DNA of 64,000 bases from Autumnicola sp041679265. Lineage in GTDB: Bacteria > Bacteroidota > Bacteroidia > Flavobacteriales > Flavobacteriaceae. Location of the stretch: contig NZ_JBGFSM010000003.1 of assembly GCF_041679265.1 (NCBI RefSeq), forward strand, positions 270,036-334,035. Direction: 5' to 3'. The notes under the pieces are model-generated. The model was not told the DNA's origin, did not search any database, and was given only the letters and a program-made list of their open reading frames with translations. Below are positions 9,331-19,100 of this stretch, one piece after another (the stretch's first letter is position 1; each line of letters begins with the position of its first letter). The position numbers and the translations under genes were made by a program.

Positions 9331-10647
9331 TTAATGGTTAAACAATTTTTTTTCCTTTTCCGGGTCTATATCTTTTTTTTCCCTTTTATCTAAAAAATAA
9401 TCTAGCACTATGCCCACCACTATGGCTCCTACAAAGGCTGCATATACCTGCCATTCATATTGAACCACCAATGCTAGGCTAATAATTATGGCAAGAATGG
9501 GAAGGATGGGAACTTTCCCTATTGATAATGGAACCTTGAATGGCCTTTTTTCATTTGGAGATTTAAAACGTAATATGATGAGAGCCACATTAACGGCAAC
9601 AAAAACAAGCAAAGCTCCCAGCGAAGACATGCCGGCAACGATCTTTATATCTCCCAAAAGCAGAAATCCGGCTACAGCGACCATTACAATTAGAGTAGTT
9701 GCCCAGGGTACTTTTTGAGCATTAGTTTTGGTCATAAATTTGGGCAGCTCTCCAGCACTTGCCATCCCAAACAGTAATCGACTTATAGAAATGATACCAC
9801 TAAAAGCGGCATTTGCTGTAGCAAATAAGGCTGCAATACCCAAGGCAACCGGTAACCAGTTATTTAGGTTAGATGCGGCTAACGACAATGGCGAATCAAC
9901 ACCTGCGAGTTTTGAAGGATCGCTTATATTAAGTACAGTAAATGAAATAAGCAAATAGATAATCGTTGTAAAAAGCATTGTCAATAAAAAAGCCTTTGGA
10001 ATAGTTCTGCCCGGATTTTTTACTTCAGAGCCTAAGGCCGCCATATGCTCGAACCCAGTATAAACAAAAAACAGGGTTGCAGTAGCCGCAATAGTATTTG
10101 AAAAGGATTCAATCTTAAAAAATTCAGCTTTAGGCGGTCCGGTTTCTGCTAATCCTATCGCTATAAGTATAAAAAGGCCTAAAAGTTGAATACTGACCAT
10201 TATAATATTTGCCGTGGAAGATTTTTTAATCCCGGTAATACTTATGAGCGCAAGAACCACTAATGCCCCATAACTAACCAGTAAAGCCGGAATATTTAAA
10301 AAGACATTTAAATAACCTGAAAATGCCAGCAATACAGCTGCAATCGTGGCAGAGCTGTGAAAAGCTATTGTCCAACCTGTTAGGAAGGAAGGAATATCTA
10401 TTTTAGGAAAGGCTTTACGGACGAAAATGAATTCAGCCCCAGCATTGGGGTAGGTGGAGGATAATTCTGCATAGGAAAGTGCTGAAAAACTGGCCGCCAC
10501 CGCAGCCAAAATAAAACTTAACCATAGATCGTAACCGGCTTGGCCGGCTGCAGCACCAATTACAGTATAAATCCCGGCGCCTACAATGGTACCCACGCCG
10601 TAGAAGGTTAGGCGAAGTGTACCCAATGATTTTTTTAGTTCTGCCAT
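9331..10647 (-). CDS. APC-superfamily amino-acid permease
   Basis: This 438-residue inner-membrane protein has about 12 hydrophobic segments and the APC N-terminal signature GVGTIVGAGIYTVIG in TM1, followed by YAELSSTYPNAGAEFIF and the TM6 region FFVYTGFEHMAALGSE. The family exchanges or imports amino acids or polyamines; the substrate cannot be read from sequence. It is unusual inside a metal-efflux operon: the gene lies 59 bases after a Fur-type regulator and 10 bases before the 58-residue protein. It may move a metal-chelating amino acid, or may have been carried along by chance. Confidence 0.85.
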   Translation of the reverse strand: MAELKKSLGTLRLTFYGVGTIVGAGIYTVIGAAAGQAGYDLWLSFILAAVAASFSALSYAELSSTYPNAGAEFIFVRKAFPKIDIPSFLTGWTIAFHSSATIAAVLLAFSGYLNVFLNIPALLVSYGALVVLALISITGIKKSSTANIIMVSIQLLGLFILIAIGLAETGPPKAEFFKIESFSNTIAATATLFFVYTGFEHMAALGSEVKNPGRTIPKAFLLTMLFTTIIYLLISFTVLNISDPSKLAGVDSPLSLAASNLNNWLPVALGIAALFATANAAFSGIISISRLLFGMASAGELPKFMTKTNAQKVPWATTLIVMVAVAGFLLLGDIKIVAGMSSLGALLVFVAVNVALIILRFKSPNEKRPFKVPLSIGKVPILPILAIIISLALVVQYEWQVYAAFVGAIVVGIVLDYFLDKREKKDIDPEKEKKLFNH

Positions 10648-10706
10648 AATATTTTTTAAGTTAGAGAGGGTCCCCTAAGCTGTATAGGTTCAGAATTCTA
10701 GAACAC

Positions 10707-11147
10707 TCACCTGTTATTTTTTTTGCATTTTTCACATATCCCTTTTAATACTAGATTCACATCACACACTTCATAAATGTCCGGCAAACTTTCTTCCGAT
10801 ATTTTGTTCGGTAAACAGATTGTTTTTCTACAGTCTGTACAATAAAAATGCATATGTAAATCTGTACCATATTTATTTCTGGCATTTTCATCAGAAATCG
10901 CATATTTTGCTACTCCAGTCCCATCATTAATCTGATGAATCAGGCCTTTATCCTCAAAAATCTTGAGATTACGATAAAAAGTCGTTCTGTTTGCTGTTTT
11001 ATTGGTTTCACTCCTTTGTACAAAAGCCTTTTTCAAATCGGAAAATGACACGGCACTTTGCTTCCTTTTCAGAAACTTGTAAATTTTTAACCTCATTTGA
11101 GTAGGCTTAATCTCGTGATTTGATAATATCTTTTCCGTTTTGGTCAT
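10707..11147 (-). CDS. Fur-family metal-responsive repressor (first paralogue)
   Basis: The 146-residue protein has an N-terminal winged helix (about 1-85, NRTTFYRNLKIFEDKGLIHQI) and a C-terminal metal-binding domain with HMHFYCTDC, a CxxC structural zinc pair and a second pair CEKCKK. Family members repress target genes when loaded with Zn, Fe or Mn, or sense peroxide; context argues for a Zur-like role. It lies between the P1B-4 ATPase (47 bases upstream) and the APC permease (59 bases downstream). A diverged paralogue is at 14106-14540, so the block encodes two Fur-type regulators. Confidence 0.87.
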   Translation of the reverse strand: MTKTEKILSNHEIKPTQMRLKIYKFLKRKQSAVSFSDLKKAFVQRSETNKTANRTTFYRNLKIFEDKGLIHQINDGTGVAKYAISDENARNKYGTDLHMHFYCTDCRKTICLPNKISEESLPDIYEVCDVNLVLKGICEKCKKNNR

Positions 11148-11194
11148 GGCAATTTCATTTCAAAAACAAAATCTTGTAAATCATCTTTTTAATC

Positions 11195-13729
11195 CTATTT
11201 TTTATAAGCTAAAAGCCTTAAAGCGTTAAAAACTACCAAGAGTGTGGAGCCTTCGTGAATAACTACCGCAATACCTATATTCGCAAAACCAAAGATGGTA
11301 GCTGGTATAAGTAAGGCTACAATACCCAGGCTTACCCAAAGATTCTGCTTGATAATGGACTTTGCTTTTCTACTCAATCCAATTGCAAATGGCAGGGTTT
11401 CGAGTTTATCGGCCATAAGTGCTATATCTGCCGTTTCCAGGGCAACATCACTTCCTGCTGCTCCCATTGCAATACCTACGGTACTATTTGCCATAGCAGG
11501 AGCATCATTTACCCCATCACCTATCATCGCCACTTTGCTTTCCTTCTCTTTTAATTTTTTTATTGCATCTACTTTTTCTTCCGGTAACAGACTTCCCCAG
11601 GCATCGGTTATTCCTATTTCTTTTGCCACAGCATCTGCAACTTTTTGATTATCCCCTGTTAGCATTATCATACGTTTAATGCCAATTTCCTTTAATTGTT
11701 GCAGTGTAGATTTGGCAGCTTCACGTGGGGTATCCATCAATGCAATGATGCCGATATAGTCCTTGTTCTTTCTTATAAGCATCGTAGTGTTTCCCCCACT
11801 TTCGAGCCCTTTTACTTTAGTGGATATATCTTCTGACGGTTTTTCATCATCAAGGTCATCGTATAGGTCAAGATTACCAATATAGATTTTATCATTTCCC
11901 AGGGAGGCTTTGATACCTTTTCCCAGGACAGCTTCCAGATCGGAAGCATTTGGTATTTCGGCACCTTTCAGTCGCACTTTTCCATCCCTTACCACGGCTT
12001 TGGCCAAAGGATGGTCGCTCAGGTTTTCAACAGCAATGGCTATCTTTAAAAGTTCATTTTCTTCAATATCACCCAATGGTACTACTTCGGTAAGTTTAGG
12101 CTTACCCTCTGTTAGAGTACCTGTCTTATCAAAGGCTAAAGCCGTTAATTCTCCAAGATCTTCCAATGGACGACCACCTTTAATTAGCACTCCACCTTTT
12201 GCTGCCCTTGCCACACCACTTAAAACGGCACTTGGGGTTGAAATTGCCAGGGCACAGGGACTTGCAGCTACCAATACTGCCATCGCCCGGTAAAAACTAG
12301 CACTAAATGGTTCATCAATGACCAGAAAAGCAAAAAGCAGGATACCGACCAATATCAGTACAGATGGTACAAAGTATTTTTCAAATTTATCAGTCAAGAG
12401 CTGAGTTGGAGATTTCTGGGTCTGTGCCTCGTTGACGAGTTTGACCAGTCGGGACAGGGTAGAGTCTTTGGCTTCTTTTATTACCTTTATTTCCAAGGTA
12501 TTATTACCATTGATCGTACCGGCGAATACCCGGTTTTCATCCTTGATTTCATCGTCTTCAGAATAGTCCCTGTTTTTATCTTCTACGGGAATCTTATCAA
12601 CGGGAACACTCTCCCCGGTAATTGGGGCCTGGTTTACGCTGCTTTTTCCGTTGACCACCACACCGTCTGCAGATATTTTACTATTGGGTTTAACCACGAT
12701 GGTATCGCCAATACTCAATTCCTCAATTCCAACTTCTTCGGTTTTACCCTCTTTTTTGAGTAATGCCGTTTTGGGTGCTAGGTCTGCAAGCGCGGCAATA
12801 GATTTTCTAGCTTTATTCATTGCATAGTGCTCCAGGGCATGTCCCAGACTAAATAGAAATAATAATAAAGCTCCTTCTGCCCATTCTCCCAGGATGGCAG
12901 CTCCAACAGCAGCTACCAACATTAAAAAATCAATTTCGAAACCTCCTTTTGCCACAGTTTCAATAGCTTCTTTCGCAGTAAAATAACCCCCAAAGAAATA
13001 AGCCCCTATGTATAAAGATAAACTAACCCAATCAGGTATAGTCTCCACAAAAGAAAGTCCAAAACCAATTCCTAAAAGTACACCGCAAATAATTGCAAAG
13101 ATAAGTTCAGTGTTTTTCCCAAAAACTCCTCCATGGGCATGGGAATGATCTTCTCCGGCAGCGTGACCATCACCCTCTTTGTGATCATGGTTCGCTGCGG
13201 AACTTTGTTTCACTTTATCTTCCTTTTTTGAGCTTCCGCGATTTTTTTGGGATGCTTCGGCGTAATCATTTTCGTTTGAGGAACTTCGCTGAACCTTAAG
13301 ATCTTCCTTCTCAATTTGGTTACTTATATCATCAAAATTTGTTTCTTTTTTATTGAACTCAAGCCTTATTAATCCTGAAGCAGAAACAGAAGCCTCCAAT
13401 ATCCCGCTAACTGCCAGAAGGTTTCTCTCTATGTTTCGAGCATGGCGGGTATGCCTCAGCCCTTCTACTTCCAGTAGCAAATGACCGTATTTCTCTGTAA
13501 TGGCAGCGCCGGTGTGTTCAGCCAAAGATTGTATGCGGCCTATCGAGATTATGTCAGGATCATAGTGAAAGCATAATTGTGGGACTTCATCTGGCTCTTT
13601 ATCGGAAATATGAACTTTCTCTACCCCATTTTCTGCCTCTAACTCTTTAATAAGTCTATTTACACAAGAATCTTTCTCATTAGGTACCTGAGGTAATAGC
13701 ACCGGAATTTTTATTTGTAGTTTTTTCAT
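11195..13729 (-). CDS. P1B-4-type P-type ATPase (Co/Zn/Ni class) with His-rich N-terminus
   Basis: This 844-residue exporter has an N-terminal region of about 180 residues resembling HMA folds but without CxxC, and a His-rich linker (HDHKEGDGH and HSHAHGG, about 181-200). Membrane segments follow, then TGES (about 371-374), the transmembrane SPC motif (490-492, ASPCALAIS), DKTGTLT and GDGVNDAP, and a terminal HEGST segment. SPC in place of CPC together with HEG(G/S)T defines the P1B-4 group (CoaT/CzcP-like), known for Co2+ and Zn2+ export. It complements the P1B-2 pump at 5875. The broken SpoIIAA-like gene ends 4 bases upstream. Confidence 0.92.
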   Translation of the reverse strand: MKKLQIKIPVLLPQVPNEKDSCVNRLIKELEAENGVEKVHISDKEPDEVPQLCFHYDPDIISIGRIQSLAEHTGAAITEKYGHLLLEVEGLRHTRHARNIERNLLAVSGILEASVSASGLIRLEFNKKETNFDDISNQIEKEDLKVQRSSSNENDYAEASQKNRGSSKKEDKVKQSSAANHDHKEGDGHAAGEDHSHAHGGVFGKNTELIFAIICGVLLGIGFGLSFVETIPDWVSLSLYIGAYFFGGYFTAKEAIETVAKGGFEIDFLMLVAAVGAAILGEWAEGALLLFLFSLGHALEHYAMNKARKSIAALADLAPKTALLKKEGKTEEVGIEELSIGDTIVVKPNSKISADGVVVNGKSSVNQAPITGESVPVDKIPVEDKNRDYSEDDEIKDENRVFAGTINGNNTLEIKVIKEAKDSTLSRLVKLVNEAQTQKSPTQLLTDKFEKYFVPSVLILVGILLFAFLVIDEPFSASFYRAMAVLVAASPCALAISTPSAVLSGVARAAKGGVLIKGGRPLEDLGELTALAFDKTGTLTEGKPKLTEVVPLGDIEENELLKIAIAVENLSDHPLAKAVVRDGKVRLKGAEIPNASDLEAVLGKGIKASLGNDKIYIGNLDLYDDLDDEKPSEDISTKVKGLESGGNTTMLIRKNKDYIGIIALMDTPREAAKSTLQQLKEIGIKRMIMLTGDNQKVADAVAKEIGITDAWGSLLPEEKVDAIKKLKEKESKVAMIGDGVNDAPAMANSTVGIAMGAAGSDVALETADIALMADKLETLPFAIGLSRKAKSIIKQNLWVSLGIVALLIPATIFGFANIGIAVVIHEGSTLLVVFNALRLLAYKK

Positions 13730-13733
13730 AATG

Positions 13734-14087
13734 TTAGGCGTTTATTATCCATTCTTTGGCCGATGCTTTTTCGTTATCTCTAAAAAGTTTAATCTGTGCC
13801 TTAGTAAACGGCTTCAGTAATTCAGTAAATTGTTCCTGCCATTTTACTTTACCTACAAAAGCGACATTTTTTAAATGTTCTTCCCTGGAGAATTCAAATA
13901 TCTTGATTTTGTTTAAGACACTTTTTGCCAAGTATTAAATGTCCTCCATTTCGACATACCAGCTGGTTTTTGTATGGTTTTTTATATGATCCTGTAATGT
14001 CACATATAGCTTTTCAAAATCTTCCTCGTCAAAATTATTTTTAATGACCGTATATAACGTCTTGTCTCTTTTATAAACTATGATCAT
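13734..14087 (-). pseudogene. SpoIIAA-like family protein broken by an in-frame stop
   Basis: Starting at the ATG at 14087, the frame reads 50 residues to KTSWYVEMEDI, hits TAA, and continues in the same frame to KEWIINA at 13734. Aligned to the intact paralogue at 8764-9120, the stop falls within the stretch after WYFEM, and the next 30 residues align without any gap (…EHLKNVAFVG against …DYEKIAMVG). Total length of 117 sense-plus-stop codons matches the 118-residue paralogue. This is therefore a single nonsense change, not a frameshift. Reinitiation at TTG 13931 could give a 65-residue C-terminal piece. The gene lies 18 bases after Fur2 and 4 bases before the P1B-4 ATPase. Confidence 0.85.
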
Positions 14088-14105
14088 ATCCCAATATTGG
14101 TAAAT

Positions 14106-14540
14106 TTAAATCCTGGAGTTAGTAAAATCACCATTACACTTTTCACAAATTCCTTTTACTACTAAGTTTACATTTTCAGCTATATAACCTTCCGGTAAAT
14201 TAATATGAGGAATTTTATGATCTGTCAAACAAACTGTTTCATCGCAACTGGTACAATGGAAATGAATATGTAAATCCTGTTCTATCTCGCAATTGCAATC
14301 GCTTTCACAAAGCGCATATTTTGGTATTCCTGTCCCGTCATCAATTTGATGCACAATTCCGCTGATTTCAAAGGTCTTAATTGTACGGGATAAGGTAGCT
14401 CGATCAGCCTTTACAAATGCATTCTCTATTTCGGTAAGTGCCACGGCCCGTTCCATTTTTCCCATAAATCTATAAATCAAAATACGCATTGCCGTAGGAC
14501 GAACGTCATGCGCTTCCAATATTTTTTCTATCTCATTCAT
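14106..14540 (-). CDS. Fur-family metal-responsive repressor (second paralogue)
   Basis: The 144-residue product has a winged-helix half (RATLSRTIKTFEISGIVHQI) and a metal-binding half with CESDCNCE, HIHFHCTSC and CEKCNG. The extra Cys cluster CESDCNC is absent from the paralogue at 10707 and could add a sensing site. It resembles the first copy in architecture (DGTGxxKYA is shared) but is clearly diverged. It sits 11 bases after the PII-like gene and just before the broken SpoIIAA-like gene, so it is probably transcribed with the CusBA pump genes and may autoregulate the operon. Confidence 0.87.
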   Translation of the reverse strand: MNEIEKILEAHDVRPTAMRILIYRFMGKMERAVALTEIENAFVKADRATLSRTIKTFEISGIVHQIDDGTGIPKYALCESDCNCEIEQDLHIHFHCTSCDETVCLTDHKIPHINLPEGYIAENVNLVVKGICEKCNGDFTNSRI

Positions 14541-14551
14541 TTTTCAACGTA

Positions 14552-14890
14552 TTACGAGTCATGTTTCTTTAAAGACATTCCGGTTTTAATCTGAAAAGCA
14601 TCTTCAATATTTGATAAATAAATAATACCATCACCTGGATCTGGCGTTTTACCGTTTTCAAGGATTATAGCTATGGCCGATTGCGCTTCTTCGTTCTGGC
14701 ATACCAGCTCAAGTTTTACTACAGGACTATCGGTAATATGAAAATCCAGTGATGGAGAAGCTCCCTTTGCTTTGAAGGAGCCAGTACCCTCCCCCTGTGA
14801 AATAGTCATACTTTTAAATCCCTTTTCACTTAAAGCTTCAATTACCTTCTGAACCCTTTTTGGTTTTATAAATGCTTTGATTTCTTTCAT
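14552..14890 (-). CDS. PII-like signalling protein within a metal-efflux operon
   Basis: This 112-residue protein has the GlnB/GlnK fold pattern: MKEIKAFIKPKRVQKVIEAL, a glycine-rich GEGTGSF, a T-loop region, and the C-terminal GKTPDPGDGIIYLSNIEDAFQIKTG. The canonical T-loop signature with the uridylylated Tyr is missing (ASPSLDFHITDSP is found instead). It is therefore unlikely to be a classical nitrogen regulator. PII paralogues next to heavy-metal RND pumps have, as I recall, been described as a separate PII group. Here the gene lies between the CusB adaptor (29 bases) and a Fur regulator (11 bases). A role as a nucleotide or metal sensor for the pump is inference. Confidence 0.83.
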   Translation of the reverse strand: MKEIKAFIKPKRVQKVIEALSEKGFKSMTISQGEGTGSFKAKGASPSLDFHITDSPVVKLELVCQNEEAQSAIAIILENGKTPDPGDGIIYLSNIEDAFQIKTGMSLKKHDS

Positions 14891-14919
14891 GTTTGAATCT
14901 TTTTATAGTGTTTTCAATT

Positions 14920-16146
14920 TTAATGACCGTGGGAAGTTTGACTCTTTTGCATTTCAGAAACCAGATAATAGGCATTATTGTAGGCCACCATCGTACCTTC
15001 CGGTAATGATTCCAAAAGTTTAATTTCTACCCAGCCATCTTCGGTTATTCCCGTTCTCACCTGAACAGGTTTCAGTTCCCATTCCGTTTTACCTTCCTCC
15101 TGATGTTTCTGGGCGGTAAAAATATATGGGTTCCCATCTTCTTCAATGACCGCTTCTTCCGGCAAAGCAGGGACTGGTGCTTCACCAGTCCTTATTTTCC
15201 CCTGTATATACATTCCCGGAATCAGGTAGTCCTCTTTTTTGTCAATTTCGGCGTGTACATGAACGGCTTTCGGATTTTGTTCAAATTGTTTTCCTACGGA
15301 ATATATTTCTCCTGTTAAATTGCTTCCAGGGACAGATTCCAGCGTAAAAGAAATTTTCTGACCCTCTTTCACCTTATAAATATCTTTTTCAAAAACCATT
15401 AAATCGGCATGGACGTGCTCATTATCAACGACCATGAACATACTGGTTTGTGGCTCCACATATTGCCCTATTTGCACCTTTACCTTTTCTATAAAACCCG
15501 CTATTGGACTAACCACAGGAACATATTCGTAAAGGTTTCCATTTCTTACTTGTGTAGCATTTATATTTAATTGTCGCAATTGAGATTCATACCCACTCAC
15601 TTCTCCTTTTACCGACTGAAAATCTGCCTGGGTTTGTTGAAACGTCTTTCCAGAACCGACTTCTGCTTCATATAAACGTTGTTGTCTTTCAAATTCTTTT
15701 TCTAAAAACTGCATCCTGTTATATGCATTAATATAATCTGTTTGCATCTTTGTTAAGTTAGGATGGGAAAGGTATGCAAGGACTTCTCCTTTCCTAACCT
15801 TATCACCTTCAATAACCTTTATAGAAGTAACATTACCTCCTAAAATTGCAGTAACGGTAGCTTCGTACTGAGGCGGCACTTCCAATTGCCCATTTGCTTC
15901 TACTATCCCAGAGAGTGCTTTGGTACCTAACGAATCTACTTTGATTCCCAGGCTGTTAAATTTTAATTCAGAAAGGTGTACTGAACGCATCCCACTTTCT
16001 TTTTCATTGTTCTCCTTATTTTCTTCTTCTGAATGAGAAGCTGTTTCCCCGGAGCTGTTTTCTTCTGTATTAGAGTCTTCCTTACAACCTATAAACAGCG
16101 TAAGTGAAAAAGCAAGCATCAGGAGATTTATAGTTTTAATATTCAT
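14920..16146 (-). CDS. RND efflux periplasmic adaptor (CusB/CzcB-like lipoprotein)
   Basis: This 408-residue membrane-fusion protein has a lipoprotein signal (LFIGC, Cys about 21), an acidic linker rich in Glu, a lipoyl/barrel-sandwich hybrid domain (VEANGQLEVPPQYEATVT, then GDKVRKGEVLAYLSHP), a coiled-coil hairpin (about 130-190) and a beta-barrel domain. It ends with a His-containing tail (SQTSHGH). The family bridges the inner-membrane RND pump and the outer-membrane channel and hands metal to the pump. It lies 21 bases downstream of the CusA-type gene, so the tripartite system is complete here. Confidence 0.92.
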   Translation of the reverse strand: MNIKTINLLMLAFSLTLFIGCKEDSNTEENSSGETASHSEEENKENNEKESGMRSVHLSELKFNSLGIKVDSLGTKALSGIVEANGQLEVPPQYEATVTAILGGNVTSIKVIEGDKVRKGEVLAYLSHPNLTKMQTDYINAYNRMQFLEKEFERQQRLYEAEVGSGKTFQQTQADFQSVKGEVSGYESQLRQLNINATQVRNGNLYEYVPVVSPIAGFIEKVKVQIGQYVEPQTSMFMVVDNEHVHADLMVFEKDIYKVKEGQKISFTLESVPGSNLTGEIYSVGKQFEQNPKAVHVHAEIDKKEDYLIPGMYIQGKIRTGEAPVPALPEEAVIEEDGNPYIFTAQKHQEEGKTEWELKPVQVRTGITEDGWVEIKLLESLPEGTMVAYNNAYYLVSEMQKSQTSHGH

Positions 16147-16167
16147 ATCGTTTTTATGTTTAATTTT

Positions 16168-19100
16168 TTACTTTGAATTTTTCAGATAATATTCGAGTTG
16201 GTAACGGCTATCGAGATAATCATTGAAAGCGCCCCACGCATTCACCTCGATACGAATTGCATCCCTTATATTTTGAAGAAAAGTCACATAATCTATAGCT
16301 CCTTCTTTAAATGCCAGCACAGATCCGTTCTGTTGCTCCTTAGCCAAAGGAAGAGCTTCCTCTTTATAATAGTTCCAGGAATTTCTCCATTTTATAAATT
16401 CTTCCCGCATATTCATATATTCTGTTTCCAGTTCCAGTTTATCCTGATAAAAATTCTGTTCTGCGATCTCCCGGTTGATTTTTGCTTCCTGTGTACGTCC
16501 CAATGTGGGACCAAAGAATAATGGAATCTGTATACCTATTTGGTATTGATAAAACCCCGATTGTCCATTTATTTCCTGCATGGCATATTGTCCCTGAAGT
16601 TTAGGCAAGAACTCAGATTTCCGTTCTTTCGTAATAGCCCTGGCTACATCTACCCTCTGCTCAGCTACATTTAGAAATGGATGATTTTCTAGTGATTCCA
16701 CTAAAAAATTTAATGGTTCATCTAATGTTTCAGCCGATACCTCGGGAACGTCGTATAAGGTATCGCTGGCCAGCCAGAGATTTAGTTGTTGCAATGACTT
16801 TTGATAATTTCGAAAAGATTGCTCTAACTGTATTCTAACCTCGTTTCCCTGATTGGAGGTGGCCAGGTATTCCAGTTTGGAGGTGGCTTCTGTTTCATAT
16901 CTAATCCGGGCAGCGCGTTCAATATCTTCAAATATTGAATCCATTTTCTTATATACCTGATATATCTTTTTTTGAGAATAAACCGAAGCCCAGGCCCGGC
17001 TTACCCGGCGTTCAATTTCTATAGTATTAAGATCCAAAGCGTTTTCTGCAAGAGCTACTCTTTCTTTTTGCAACTTTAAGCGGGGTGCAATTCCGAAGAT
17101 ATCAATGCCCTGTTGTTGAACCCCTATTTTAGTATAAATACCGTCAGATCCATTTCCTACTTCTTCTTTTCCTGTAAAGATTTGAGTATTCCCAAAATCA
17201 AAAGCTGTTTTGCTTAATACTTCTTCACCTTCTATTGCGAGCTGAGCAGCTTTTAACTGAGGATAGTTTTTAACCGCCATCTCTTTCGCATTTTCCAAAC
17301 TAATAGTTTGCAAACTATCTTGTAAATCCTGGCTACTTTCCTCCGTGTTTGATTGAGCGGAAGCTGAAAAAGTCCCGCCCAGAATGCAACCTATAACCAG
17401 GATGGTAGCCAAAGATCCTGAATAGGTGTTTTTAAGCTCGTTGGACTTTTGTTTTTTCTTTTCCCGTTTCCTTTCTACAAAAGTATAAAGCACCGGTAGC
17501 ACAATGAGCGTTAGCAAAGTCGCTGTAAGCATCCCACCAATTACTACCGTAGCAAGTGGTTGTTGCACTTCTGCACCCGCCGAAGTAGAAAATGCCATCG
17601 GCAAAAAGCCAAAAATATCTGTTGTCGCTGTTAACATAATAGGTCTAATTCGTTCTTTGGTTCCTGTAAAAATCCTTTCTCTTATACTGGTCACTCCTTC
17701 TTCTTTTAAGGAATTAAATCTATTGATAAGTACCAGTCCGTTTAAAACTGCTACCCCAAATAATACGATGAATCCCACACCGGCAGAAATACTGAATGGC
17801 ATATCCCTTATCCACAAGGCGAACACGCCTCCAATGGCAGCCAATGGAATTGCTATATAAATCATGATAGATTGGGAAAAAGACTGTAAGGCAAAATATA
17901 GGAGGACAAAAATTAAAAATAGCGCAATTGGAACTACGATGATTAATCGGTCTTTAGCACTTTGGAGGTTCTCGAATTCCCCGCCATAAGAAATATAATA
18001 GCCTGGAGGTAAATCTAATTCTTCATCCAGTTTCTGCTGAATGTCATTCACTACAGATTCCACATCCCTACCCCGGGCATTAACCCCTACATAGGTTCTT
18101 CTATAAGTGTCATCCCTGGAAATTTGCATGGGTCCCGCCACATATTCAATATTAGCCACTTCTTTGATAGGCACCTGGGTTCCATCGGGAAGATCTATAT
18201 ACATCCCCCGCAGATCATCAATATTCTTTCGATGATTTTCATCGAAACGTATCACCAAATCAAAGCGTTTTTCTCCTTCAAAAATAACTCCCGCTGTACC
18301 TCCGGCGAATGCGGTGCTTATGTAATCGTTAACCTTTTGAATGTCCAACCCATATTGGGCAATTTTCCTACGATTAAATTTTACGGTCATTTGCGGTAAA
18401 CCAGAAGTTCTTTCAGGATTCACATCTCCTGCTCCGGGCACAGTTTGAATAATATCTGCCATCTCCTGCACTTTTTCTGACAGGACTTTCAGATCTTCCC
18501 CATATAATTTAACCGCAATATCTTCCCTGACACCTTCAAGCAACTCATTAAAGCGTAGCTCTACCGGTTGGGTAAATACCAGGTTGACCCCGGTAAGCTC
18601 TTCGTTAAGTTTTTCCTTGATTTGTTCTATCAACCCTTCTTTAGTATCAGATGTAGTCCATTTATCCTTATCTTTTTCAAGGATCAGGTACATATCTGCT
18701 ATGTCCATAGGCATAGGATCTGTAGGAATATCAGCCACCCCTATTCTCGCCGTAGCTGTTTTAATTTCGGGGAAATTTTCTAAAAGTAAATTTTCTATTT
18801 TTTTAGAGACCTCTATGGATTCTGTAAGTGAGCTACCAGGCCTAATTAACGCCTGCATGGCTATATCCCCTTCATCGAGTTGTGGAACGAATTCCCCTCC
18901 CATTCTGGAAAATAGAAAACCAGCAATAATAAGTAATACTACTGCGGAACCAAGTACTATTAATTTCAGTTTTAATGCCCCTCTAAGTAAAGGCATATAT
19001 ACTTTTTGAATTGCACGAATAATTTTATCGCTTATTTTTTCCAGCCAGCGTTCGAACCTGCCAAACCAGTTCTTTTTATTCTGAATAGGTTTCATCAGTA

